The translations under genes were made by a program, and so were the position numbers. From Acidimicrobiales bacterium (GTDB taxonomy: Bacteria; Actinomycetota; Acidimicrobiia; Acidimicrobiales; SZUA-35), in contig JABDIY010000041.1 in the NCBI GenBank assembly GCA_013003535.1, positions 1-50,708 of the forward strand: a stretch of 50,708 nucleotides of DNA, written 5' to 3'. Position 1 is the stretch's first letter. The number at the start of each line of letters is the position of its first letter. The notes under the pieces were generated by a model. That model saw nothing but the letters and a program-made list of their open reading frames with translations, was not told where the DNA came from and did no database searches. Of this stretch, positions 16,241-22,887 are shown one piece after another.

Positions 16241-17683
16241 TTAAGCCGATTTCGTGGTAGCCAAAGTACGCAAGGCTCGCATCGGCACCACCGCCAGCAG
16301 CATGATCACGAAGGCGACTACTGCAACGGCAGTGAAGCCATCGCGGACCGAACTGGCGATGAGCGGCCCGGCTACTACTTCTTCGCCGGCCAGAAGCTGC
16401 TGAACCGGTTCGACAGACCCAAGCTCGCGGCCAACAACGAGGAGCAAGATTGCAGCACCGGCGGCGCTGCCGATCGTGAAGCCTTGATTTCGCATGAATT
16501 GGTGCGCAGCACCGGCTCTACCGATCAGCCTTGGTTCGGTCGCAGCCCGCAGCAAAATGAGAGCGGCATTGGTGGCCAGGCCGATCCCGACGCCGGATGC
16601 GAACAGCCCGGCAAAAACCCCAATCACCGAGCTGTCGGCCCAAGCAAAGATCGCCGTGGTGCCGGAACCGATGAGACCGGACGCCAAGCCCAGGGTCATG
16701 ATATCCACTTCGTGAAATCGGGCCTGCAGCAGGCTCGACGTGTTGGCGCCTGTGGTCCAGCCGATCACGAGGAAGAGTACCGCCCATGCCGACTCCCCGG
16801 CAGACCAGCCGCGGCCGGCGGAAACGTAGAGGGTGATGTAGATGTTGGTGGCAAATGCGGAGGTCACCATGAGCGTCGGAGTGAGGCCGAGGCTGCGATA
16901 CGGATGGCCAGCGATGTGCTGGAGCCGCAAGACCGGACGTTCGGTGCGGCGAGCATGCAGAATGAACAGGTATCCCGCTATTCCCACAACGCTCAACATG
17001 ATGAGCGAGCGGTACCCCAACTCGTCAACCGCGACGATTGTTGCGAGCGTGACGACCGCCGCCAAACCAGCACCGATCCAGTCGATGCTCGGCGTTTCTG
17101 CGCCGTCCTGCTGTTCTGGAAATGTTGATCTTGCGGTGAGGATGCACAGCATTCCGAGCGGGAGATTGATGAAGAAGATCCACCGCCAGGAGGCAATGTT
17201 CAACACGACCGCGGCAATGGCCGGAGCGGCAGCTCCCATGATTCCCCAGATCGTGGAATTGGCGGCGAAAGCCCTGGGGGTGAGGTTCGACGGATAGGCG
17301 AGATTGACCGCGGCAATGCTGGCGGCGATGAGCGCCCCTGAGCCACCACCTTGCACCAGGCGAAGGGCGATCAGTACGAAGATGTTGGTTACGAGACCGG
17401 CGGCGAAGCCGGACACTGCGAAGATGGCTGCTGCGGCCACAAATACTTTTCTCGAACCGATCGCATCTACCAATGGGCCGGCGATGATCGTGACCAGACC
17501 GGACGCGAACAAGAATGCGGTGATGACCCACGACAGAAGGTCAATGCGGCCGAGATCGGCGGCCAGCTGGGGGAGAGCGGCAGCCACTGCGGTGCCCTCG
17601 AAGGCCACCAGAGCGATGCCCAAGTAGATCGCGGTCGAGATCTTTCGGTACTCAGGAGAGAGGAGCCCGGGGGTGGTCGTCAC
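16241..17683 (-). CDS. MFS drug:H+ antiporter, DHA2-like (14 TM)
   Basis: 480 residues with about 14 hydrophobic helices. Helix 1 begins YLGIALVAFEGTAVAAALP (the family's D/E-x-T-x-x-x-x-ALP motif with Glu), and GPLVDAIGSRKVF is the loop 2-3 motif A. RLVQGGGSGALIAASIAAV fits motif B and the proton-relay region. A helix-rich C-terminal half and no large soluble domain are typical of EmrB/QacA-type exporters. The start is GTG 17683 with TAGCGT six nt upstream. The substrate is unknown. It is divergent from the HAD gene across 67 bases. Confidence 0.88.
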   Translation of the reverse strand: MTTTPGLLSPEYRKISTAIYLGIALVAFEGTAVAAALPQLAADLGRIDLLSWVITAFLFASGLVTIIAGPLVDAIGSRKVFVAAAAIFAVSGFAAGLVTNIFVLIALRLVQGGGSGALIAASIAAVNLAYPSNLTPRAFAANSTIWGIMGAAAPAIAAVVLNIASWRWIFFINLPLGMLCILTARSTFPEQQDGAETPSIDWIGAGLAAVVTLATIVAVDELGYRSLIMLSVVGIAGYLFILHARRTERPVLRLQHIAGHPYRSLGLTPTLMVTSAFATNIYITLYVSAGRGWSAGESAWAVLFLVIGWTTGANTSSLLQARFHEVDIMTLGLASGLIGSGTTAIFAWADSSVIGVFAGLFASGVGIGLATNAALILLRAATEPRLIGRAGAAHQFMRNQGFTIGSAAGAAILLLVVGRELGSVEPVQQLLAGEEVVAGPLIASSVRDGFTAVAVVAFVIMLLAVVPMRALRTLATTKSA

Positions 17684-17689
17684 CTGGAC

Positions 17690-17695
17690 ACGCTA
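17690..17695 (-). promoter_or_regulatory. Leaderless -10 box of the MFS gene
   Basis: On the minus strand TAGCGT ends six nt before GTG 17683; no ribosome-binding site is seen. Confidence 0.5.
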
Positions 17696-17738
17696 GACGA
17701 TCGGGTCGGGGTTGCGACCTGGGGTGAACGCCCCGAGG

Positions 17739-17744
17739 TAAAGT
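17739..17744 (+). promoter_or_regulatory. -10 box before the HAD upstream ORF
   Basis: TAAAGT ends six nt before ATG 17751, the first copy of a duplicated start sequence; the HAD start proper is 14 nt further on. Confidence 0.5.
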
Positions 17745-17750
17745 TCGCCT

Positions 17751-17768
17751 ATGACGGTTCGCGCATGA
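17751..17768 (+). CDS. Five-codon upstream ORF (MTVRA), probable leaderless leader
   Basis: ATG 17751 reads M-T-V-R-A and stops at TGA 17766-17768, which overlaps the HAD start ATG 17765 (ATGA). It begins exactly where a leaderless transcript from TAAAGT would start. The 14 bases 17751-17764 are repeated with one mismatch at 17765-17778, so the upstream ORF looks like the old start frame-shifted by a tandem duplication. Confidence 0.4.
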   Translation: MTVRA

Positions 17769-17778
17769 CGGTTCGGGC
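17751..17778 (+). repeat. 14-bp tandem duplication over the HAD start
   Basis: ATGACGGTTCGCGC is followed directly by ATGACGGTTCGGGC (13 of 14 identical). Because 14 is not a multiple of three, the two copies read in different frames. Confidence 0.8.
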
Positions 17779-18454
17779 AGTTCTTTTCGATAAGGACGGC
17801 ACGATCGTGGACTTCCATCGCACGTGGGATCTTGCGATCGGCACGGCCCTCCGGGCAACGGCGCCCAACGAGGCGGTGTTGCGGCAGGCCGCAGATGTAT
17901 TGGAGTTCGATCTTGTCACAGACACAGTCTGTCCCGGGTCGCCGCTCATTGCGGAGTCGAACTCTTCGGTTGCTGCCCTGGTGGATTCGCTTCTTCCTGT
18001 TGATCTGTTCTTCGCGGCGGTCACCGCTGCCAGCGCCGGGAATGCGGCGCCGGCCTTAGGCGTGCCGGAGCTCTTCGTGGCGCTACGCGAGCGCCACATC
18101 TCTTTGGGCGTGGTGACCAATGATTTCGAGTCGTCGGCGAAGAACCAAATCGCCACATTGGGGTGGTCGGATCACTTCGCGGCCGTGGTGGGGTGCGATT
18201 CCGGCTACGGTGCCAAACCGGCTCCCGGGATGGTGCTTGGTGCATTGGACTTGATCGGCGTCGACGCCGAAGAAGCGGTCCTGGTGGGAGATACCACACA
18301 TGATCTCGATGCGGGCAACGGAGCGGGAGTGACCACCGTTCTCGTGGGGAATGGCAAAGTCATCCCGTCGGCGTACGCTTCGCTCGCCTCTTTGACGATC
18401 GATCGCCTCAACGAGTTGATACCCAGTCTGACAGCAGCCGGACATCTGCCCTGA
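17765..18454 (+). CDS. HAD-superfamily hydrolase (phosphoglycolate phosphatase-like)
   Basis: 229 residues. Motif I is LFDKDGTIVD with the nucleophile and acid Asp pair, motif II is GVVTNDF (Thr), motif III is the Lys in GAKPAPGMV, and motif IV is LVGDTTHDLDAG, so the active site is complete. Cap type 1 lies between motifs I and II. Gph-like enzymes remove phosphate from small phosphometabolites in the cytosol; the substrate is not predictable. The start is ATG 17765, since MTVRAVLFDKDG is the family N-terminus. It may be reached by reinitiation after the five-codon upstream ORF. Confidence 0.88.
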   Translation: MTVRAVLFDKDGTIVDFHRTWDLAIGTALRATAPNEAVLRQAADVLEFDLVTDTVCPGSPLIAESNSSVAALVDSLLPVDLFFAAVTAASAGNAAPALGVPELFVALRERHISLGVVTNDFESSAKNQIATLGWSDHFAAVVGCDSGYGAKPAPGMVLGALDLIGVDAEEAVLVGDTTHDLDAGNGAGVTTVLVGNGKVIPSAYASLASLTIDRLNELIPSLTAAGHLP

Positions 18455-18487
18455 ATCCTGCTCCAGCGAAGGCCCAAGGCTCAGGTT

Positions 18488-18504
18488 CTCGCCGTGGAGG
18501 CGAG
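18488..18504. terminator. Bidirectional hairpin between convergent genes
   Basis: CTCGCC-GTGGA-GGCGAG is a 6-bp GC-rich stem with a 5-nt loop, in the 54 bases between the HAD stop and the PQ-loop stop. No T-run follows, so intrinsic strength is uncertain. Confidence 0.4.
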
Positions 18505-18508
18505 CGTG

Positions 18509-19120
18509 TCAGACCAGGGGTACGAGCCGACGGGACCGACCCCGGTGGCTGGTCAGTTGGAGGATGATGAGGCTGGCCATAGCGCTGCCCCCAACCCCTC
18601 CCACGGTGAGCGCGATATCTCTGGTGATGATCCCGTACGCCAGCCAAATCACCGCTTCCAGCAGCGCCATGGTCCAGGTGAGCAGGGAAATTCCAGTGGG
18701 GTCGGACGTTGAGACCGCCGCCACGGCGGCCGGAGCGAACTGCACGGTGTACATCAATCCGATCACCAGGCCGAGCGTCCGGATGTCTGTGAGCAGATAC
18801 GGACCCAGTGGAACAACGCCGTAGGAGAGAATTCCTTTGGCGATGGAACGGGCGGCATCGAGCCCGAGCAAACGTAGGGATTGGAAGGCGATGGTGGCGT
18901 AGAGCAGCGACCCGGCAACCGATACCGGGATCATTCCGGGAACACCGGCCTCGAGTCCATAGACCACCCACCAAAGATTCATCACGATGCCGACGCCTGT
19001 GCCAGACAGTGAAACTCCCGCCGTGCTTCTGGTCTGATGGACGCGCAGGACCTGAGGAAGGATCATCCCGGCGCCGAGGACGTTGGCGAGAACGATCAGA
19101 AAAGCAACTGCGAAGTTCAT
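18509..19120 (-). CDS. PQ-loop (MtN3/SWEET-like) membrane protein with two repeats
   Basis: 203 residues, strongly hydrophobic, about seven TM helices. Two PQ-loop-like repeats are visible: ILPQVLRVHQTRSTAGVSLS in helices 1-2, and FAPAAVAAVSTSDPTGISLL in the second half, each followed by a Trp-rich helix (MNLWWVVYG; MALLEAVIWLAYG). Bacterial SemiSWEET sugar transporters usually have one three-helix repeat of about 90 residues that dimerises. This protein carries both in one chain, like eukaryotic SWEETs, although the second repeat has lost the Pro-Gln. The start is ATG 19120 with GGAGTG upstream. Sugar transport is inference. It is divergent from the CGNR gene. Confidence 0.7.
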   Translation of the reverse strand: MNFAVAFLIVLANVLGAGMILPQVLRVHQTRSTAGVSLSGTGVGIVMNLWWVVYGLEAGVPGMIPVSVAGSLLYATIAFQSLRLLGLDAARSIAKGILSYGVVPLGPYLLTDIRTLGLVIGLMYTVQFAPAAVAAVSTSDPTGISLLTWTMALLEAVIWLAYGIITRDIALTVGGVGGSAMASLIILQLTSHRGRSRRLVPLV

Positions 19121-19226
19121 GGGACACTCCAGACAATCATGTAAGGACCAAACGGTAGATAGCTCTATCGTAGCAGGCGGGTAAGGACTTAAATGCTTTT
19201 TGAAACTTACGAAGATAATTTCTTGC

Positions 19227-19232
19227 TAGAAT
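19227..19232 (+). promoter_or_regulatory. Leaderless -10 box of the CGNR gene
   Basis: TAGAAT ends six nt before GTG 19239. The preceding 100 bases are AT-rich for this window. Confidence 0.55.
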
Positions 19233-19238
19233 CGTGGG

Positions 19239-19787
19239 GTGCAGCTCGTTTCCCCTTCGCAGTCGGAGATTCAGATCACTCTTGAAGTAGCGATCGGCCT
19301 GGTCAACGACCTAGGTGCCGATCACTTGGAAGTACGCACCACGCTCGATGCAGCGGGATTCTCGAGGGCCTCAACTGCGTCGGCAGCCTCGATCGCTCGC
19401 TTGGAAACATCGCTGAGTGAGCTTTCGCCGTTGCTTTCCGCACTTCCAGATCTGGATACCGAGCAAGCGCGGACCCTCGTGAACGAGGAACTCACCGAGC
19501 TGGCGATTTCGCCCTCGATCGCTGACCACGACGGCGTAGGTCCCCACCTGCACTGGAGTCCGTCAACCGCCCCATTTGACCGTCAGGTGATCGCCGACAT
19601 CATCATGGCAATCGCCCAGGAGTTGTGCGATAACGGCACGATTCGGTTTGGTCGTTGTGGCGCCGAGGATTGCCAGCGCCTCTTCTACGACGGAACCCGG
19701 AACCGTTCACGCCGATTCTGTGATGATTCGCGCTGCGCCAGTAGAACCCATACGGCTGATCACCGGGCTCGCCTGAAGAAGGGGTGA
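19239..19787 (+). CDS. CGNR zinc-finger (ABATE-like) regulator
   Basis: 182 residues. The N-terminal 130 residues are helical (LEVAIGLVNDLGADHLEVRT) as in ABATE-domain proteins, and the C-terminal 45 residues hold a zinc finger: RCGAEDCQRLFYDGTRNRSR and CDDSRCASR, giving C-x4-C and C-x4-C pairs. The name-giving Cys-Gly-Asn-Arg reads Cys-Ala-Ser-Arg here. Such proteins are thought to bind DNA and respond to stress, though direct evidence is sparse. The start is GTG 19239 with a leaderless promoter. It is convergent with the HATPase fusion gene. Confidence 0.8.
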   Translation: MQLVSPSQSEIQITLEVAIGLVNDLGADHLEVRTTLDAAGFSRASTASAASIARLETSLSELSPLLSALPDLDTEQARTLVNEELTELAISPSIADHDGVGPHLHWSPSTAPFDRQVIADIIMAIAQELCDNGTIRFGRCGAEDCQRLFYDGTRNRSRRFCDDSRCASRTHTADHRARLKKG

Positions 19788-19818
19788 GGGGTACGACGTC
19801 TTCTGGGGGACGAATTCC

Positions 19819-20787
19819 TCAGGCGTTGGTGGGGCGCTGCGGTTCGTAGAAATGGGTTTCGGGTTCGATCGACGTCGGCGGCTCTTTGAGCCAGACCGTC
19901 ACACGGCACTGCGGATCACCGATAGCGATTCGCTCCTCCAGGTGCACCGCCGCAGCACCGCGATTGCGGGCGCCGATTCCTCCGAAAACGCTCGAGGTCA
20001 TTCGACAAAGGGCAGGGGCATGGCGAACGGCATCGCCAAACGGGCAGCGACGATTCCCGAGGACGATCCGGTCTTCGTTTGCCTCGATCACGAAAAAGTC
20101 TCCGTCGATTCCGCTCTTCAGATGAACAAAAAGCTCTGCTAGCACATCCGCGGATAATGGACCTTCGGGCTGTTGCCGGGCATCTCGGAATGCTTCTTCC
20201 ATCCGAAAACCGATGCCGGCACCTAGCTCGGCTACCAACTGCTCGGCTGCGGCAGGACCAGAGTCTCGTTCAATCGACTGCGCCATCTGGACCACCAACG
20301 CCAGCAGGAACGATTCCCTGCCAAACTGGCCTTCTTCGTTCTTCTCTTCAGGCGTTGGGAGTAGTTGGGAGGTGGAAAATGGCTTGGGTTTGAAACTTGG
20401 GCTAGGCGCACGTCGGACCGGCAGCGTGACTGTCACGCGTGAGCCGCCGCTGGCTTTGGCCGCAACTTCGAGGTGGTCGGTGAGATGGGTGACGATCAGC
20501 AGGCCGCGTCCTCGGGCTGAGGCAGGTCCGGGGCGAGAGGGCTGATCGGGGAGCTCAAATCCAGGTCCCAAGTCGTTCACAGAGAGCACCGGTTGCTCCC
20601 CGCCCCAGTTCAGCGACACCCACACCGGTTGATCGCTGTTCTCCACGGCGTTGGTCACCAGCTCGCTGAAGATCAACTGTGCGCCGGGAATGTCCGAACC
20701 GGGGGCGGCGTGGCGATTGATGAAATCGGAGAACTCCGCACGCAGCTGACTTGTTGCAGCAATCTCGTTCGGCACATACCAGTCCAA
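19819..20787 (-). CDS. RsbW-like ATPase fused to a MetOD-like sensor domain
   Basis: 322 residues from TTG 20787; the unusual start is supported by GGAGG six nt upstream and by the N-terminus MDWYVPNEIAATSQLR, which resembles anti-sigma kinases. Residues about 35-135 are a HATPase: IFSELVTNAVENS (N box), VNDLGPGFELP (G1) and ARGRGLLIVTHLTDH (G2). After a linker, residues about 155-300 end in GNRRCPFGD, APALCRM and GDPQCRVTV, a three-Cys pattern of the methanogen-output (MetOD) or ArsR-associated domain type. It might phosphorylate or sequester an anti-anti-sigma factor under control of the Cys domain, which is inference. No partner sigma gene is nearby. Confidence 0.75.
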   Translation of the reverse strand: MDWYVPNEIAATSQLRAEFSDFINRHAAPGSDIPGAQLIFSELVTNAVENSDQPVWVSLNWGGEQPVLSVNDLGPGFELPDQPSRPGPASARGRGLLIVTHLTDHLEVAAKASGGSRVTVTLPVRRAPSPSFKPKPFSTSQLLPTPEEKNEEGQFGRESFLLALVVQMAQSIERDSGPAAAEQLVAELGAGIGFRMEEAFRDARQQPEGPLSADVLAELFVHLKSGIDGDFFVIEANEDRIVLGNRRCPFGDAVRHAPALCRMTSSVFGGIGARNRGAAAVHLEERIAIGDPQCRVTVWLKEPPTSIEPETHFYEPQRPTNA

Positions 20788-20885
20788 TTTCTGCCTCCGA
20801 TTCGGTCACCCCGATCGTAGCGCAGGCGAAAAGCGGCTGGTGGCACCGGAGGATGAGCGGTCCGAGAGGTGCAAAACGCGACGAA

Positions 20886-20918
20886 GGGGTCAGGCTCACC
20901 GAAATGTGGCCTGACCCC
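20886..20918. terminator. Hairpin downstream of hsp20
   Basis: GGGGTCAGGC and GCCTGACCCC form a perfect 10-bp stem around a 13-nt loop that can add CAC/GTG pairs after a bulged T. It lies 11 nt past the Hsp20 stop on the minus strand and probably ends that transcript. Its length and symmetry also fit a repetitive extragenic palindrome. Confidence 0.6.
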
Positions 20919-20928
20919 CCCTTTTCGG

Positions 20929-21384
20929 TTATGCCTCGCTGGTTTCGAGCGCCTCGGTGCTGATCGCGGCGGTCTCGTCGCCGGAGCTGGTGCCGACGGC
21001 GATTTTGCGCGGCTTGGCTCGCTCGGCCACCGGAATCCGGAGTGTCAGCACGCCGTCCTGGTAGTCGGCTTCGATTGCGTCGGCGTCGAGGCCGTCACCA
21101 AGATTCAGCTGACGACGATAGGTCCCGTGTTGGCGCTCCCGGAAGTAGAGCTGGTCTCCGTCGGAGGCCCGCCACGCTCGGTCGGCGGTGATGGTCAGCA
21201 CGTTCCGTTCCACATCGATGTCAATGCTGTCCGCATTGACGCCGGGCAGATCGGCATGCACCCAGACATTGTCGCCACGACGATAGGCGTCGATCCGGAC
21301 ATTGTCCGACGATCCTTGGCGGGTGGAAGCCAGTTGATCGAACCAGCTGTCGAAGCCACTGAAGGGGGTGTTGTAGGTAAGCAT
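20929..21384 (-). CDS. Hsp20 / alpha-crystallin small heat-shock protein
   Basis: 151 residues from ATG 21384 with a strong GGAGGA upstream; a longer frame to 21444 has no ribosome site. The alpha-crystallin domain covers about 28-125: NVRIDAYRRGDNVWVHADLPGV begins it, GTYRRQLNLGDGLDADAIEADYQDGVLTLRIPV-type strands close it, and an IPV-like anchor is followed by a charged tail. It is a cytoplasmic ATP-independent holdase for unfolding proteins. It stands alone with its own terminator. No CIRCE or HAIR element is obvious in the 158 bases before it. Confidence 0.92.
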   Translation of the reverse strand: MLTYNTPFSGFDSWFDQLASTRQGSSDNVRIDAYRRGDNVWVHADLPGVNADSIDIDVERNVLTITADRAWRASDGDQLYFRERQHGTYRRQLNLGDGLDADAIEADYQDGVLTLRIPVAERAKPRKIAVGTSSGDETAAISTEALETSEA

Positions 21385-21529
21385 CTGGAATCCTCCTGGA
21401 AAGGAAAGTTTGAGTGACGGCGTACCTCGCCGCCTTCTGAACAAACGCCTGCCCTAGTGAAAGAGTTTCACCAAAAATGGAAAATAATCAGAAAATTTGA
21501 TCCGTAGTCACCCAATCGGTGGTTTGGGC

Positions 21530-21535
21530 TACTCT
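21530..21535 (+). promoter_or_regulatory. Leaderless -10 box of the TetR gene
   Basis: TACTCT ends seven nt before ATG 21543, and the AT-rich stretch AAAATAATCAGAAAATTTGA lies 30-50 nt upstream. Confidence 0.5.
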
Positions 21536-21542
21536 TGGACCA

Positions 21543-22088
21543 ATGGCCAGAATCCGAATCGACCTCGAGCAGGTTCTGGCGGCAGCGGTGGTGATCGTGG
21601 ACCGAGGTGGCCTCGCCGAGCTGAGCCTCTCCAGCGTGGCACTCCACCTTGGCGTCCGTCCTTCGGCGCTGTATACCCACGTTGCCGGGTCCGACGGTCT
21701 CCACTATGTGGTTGCCGTGCACGCCACCACTCGGCTCACCTCTTCGGTACGGAACGCTGCGGTGGGGGTGGCGGGGCGAGACGCATTGCTCTCCATGGCG
21801 TTGGCCTATCGCGAATATGCCGTCGCTCACCCGGGCCAATACGCAGCTACGTTGGTTCCCCCCACCGATGACCACTCCGAACTCGTTCGGGCAAATGCAG
21901 AACTTGTGGCGCTCCTGGCTCAGGTCTTCGCCACGTTGGGGTGCGAGCATGCCCAGGCTCAGGCGGCTGCTCAAGCGTTGCGGACTGGTCTCCACGGTTT
22001 CGTAGCCCTCGAAGTGACCGGTGCCAAGGGAGACGACGAGCAGTTTGCCCACCTGGTGGACCTGCTCACGCACCGGCTGCCTGCCTGA
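21543..22088 (+). CDS. TetR/AcrR-family regulator
   Basis: 181 residues from ATG 21543. The N-terminal DNA-binding domain reads IDLEQVLAAAVVIVDRGGLA, then LSLSSVALHLGVRPSALYTHVAG, the canonical TetR helix-turn-helix. The C-terminal part (GRDALLSMALAYREYAVAHPGQYA) matches the WHG/TetR_C ligand-binding type common in actinobacteria. It likely represses a nearby or its own promoter until an unknown small molecule binds. It is divergent from hsp20 and lies upstream of the 248-residue unknown protein. Confidence 0.88.
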   Translation: MARIRIDLEQVLAAAVVIVDRGGLAELSLSSVALHLGVRPSALYTHVAGSDGLHYVVAVHATTRLTSSVRNAAVGVAGRDALLSMALAYREYAVAHPGQYAATLVPPTDDHSELVRANAELVALLAQVFATLGCEHAQAQAAAQALRTGLHGFVALEVTGAKGDDEQFAHLVDLLTHRLPA

Positions 22089-22127
22089 GTCGGCGCTGGA
22101 ACGTTGCGGGCCACCCAAGACGTGTCA

Positions 22128-22133
22128 TAGGTT
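22128..22133 (+). promoter_or_regulatory. Leaderless -10 box of the 22141 gene
   Basis: TAGGTT ends seven nt before ATG 22141. Confidence 0.5.
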
Positions 22134-22140
22134 TCAGAGC

Positions 22141-22887
22141 ATGAGCATCTCACTCGCCCCGCTCGCTGATTCCTTCGTTTCCAGCCGCCTCTCACTTCAC
22201 CGGGTGGCTGCCTATGTGGTGTCGCCCGCCCGTCGCCAAGCGATGGGACGCATGGGCTTGCGGGCCGTGCCGGGCGGATTCGGCACCCCCAGCTTTGGGG
22301 GACCAGCTGGCATCACCACCGTAGGTGTAGAACAAACCAACTTGGTCGTGAGGACCGCCGACGGTGAACGGAGCGTTCCAATCACCACGCTGGCCGCAGC
22401 CGGCGAGCACGTTGGTGTCCCCCCTGACGTTGAGTGGGCGGCGGAGCTGGACATTCCAGTGCCCGGCGAACTCGATGCACCGTTGCCAATCGAATCCGGC
22501 GATGCCAAGGCGCTTGCGGCCTGGTATTCCTTCGGTTGGTCGATCCTCGAACAACTGTCGATGGATCCGCTGTCTCCAGAAGCCAGCGACCCCCAGTTGT
22601 GGCCAGAGCACTTCGATGCCGCCATCGAGATCGGTAGCGATTCCGCTCAGAGGCGGGCCAGTTTCGGGTTTTCGCCCGGTGATGTGAATCGAGATGGGAC
22701 GCCCGGGCCGGAACCGTTGCCATATGTCTATGTGGCTCCGTGGTATCCCGACAAATCGGGCAAGGAAGAGTACTGGAACGCCGGTCGCCTGGCCGTGGTT
22801 CGCTACGCCCACCTGGCGAAGGCGAAGGACCCGCGTCTCACGGCCATTCGATTCTTCAAACAGGGCCGTTCGATCCTGGCATCCTAG
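22141..22887 (+). CDS. Conserved actinobacterial protein of unknown function
   Basis: 248 residues from ATG 22141. There is no signal peptide or TM helix. Recognisable stretches are GGFGTPSFGG, VPITTLAAAGEHVG, WPEHFDAAIEIG and EPLPYVYVAPWYPDKSGKEEYWNA. I recall proteins with the same WPEHFD and PYVYVAPW stretches in many actinobacteria, without a known role. Its last 32 bases overlap the 3' end of the DNA polymerase gene on the other strand. The fold is not identifiable by eye. Confidence 0.7.
   Translation: MSISLAPLADSFVSSRLSLHRVAAYVVSPARRQAMGRMGLRAVPGGFGTPSFGGPAGITTVGVEQTNLVVRTADGERSVPITTLAAAGEHVGVPPDVEWAAELDIPVPGELDAPLPIESGDAKALAAWYSFGWSILEQLSMDPLSPEASDPQLWPEHFDAAIEIGSDSAQRRASFGFSPGDVNRDGTPGPEPLPYVYVAPWYPDKSGKEEYWNAGRLAVVRYAHLAKAKDPRLTAIRFFKQGRSILAS

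Noticed and set aside
17712-17744. A -35 box TTGCGA before the HAD promoter
   Set aside because: The spacing of 21 bp to TAAAGT is too long for a normal promoter, so only the -10 is claimed.
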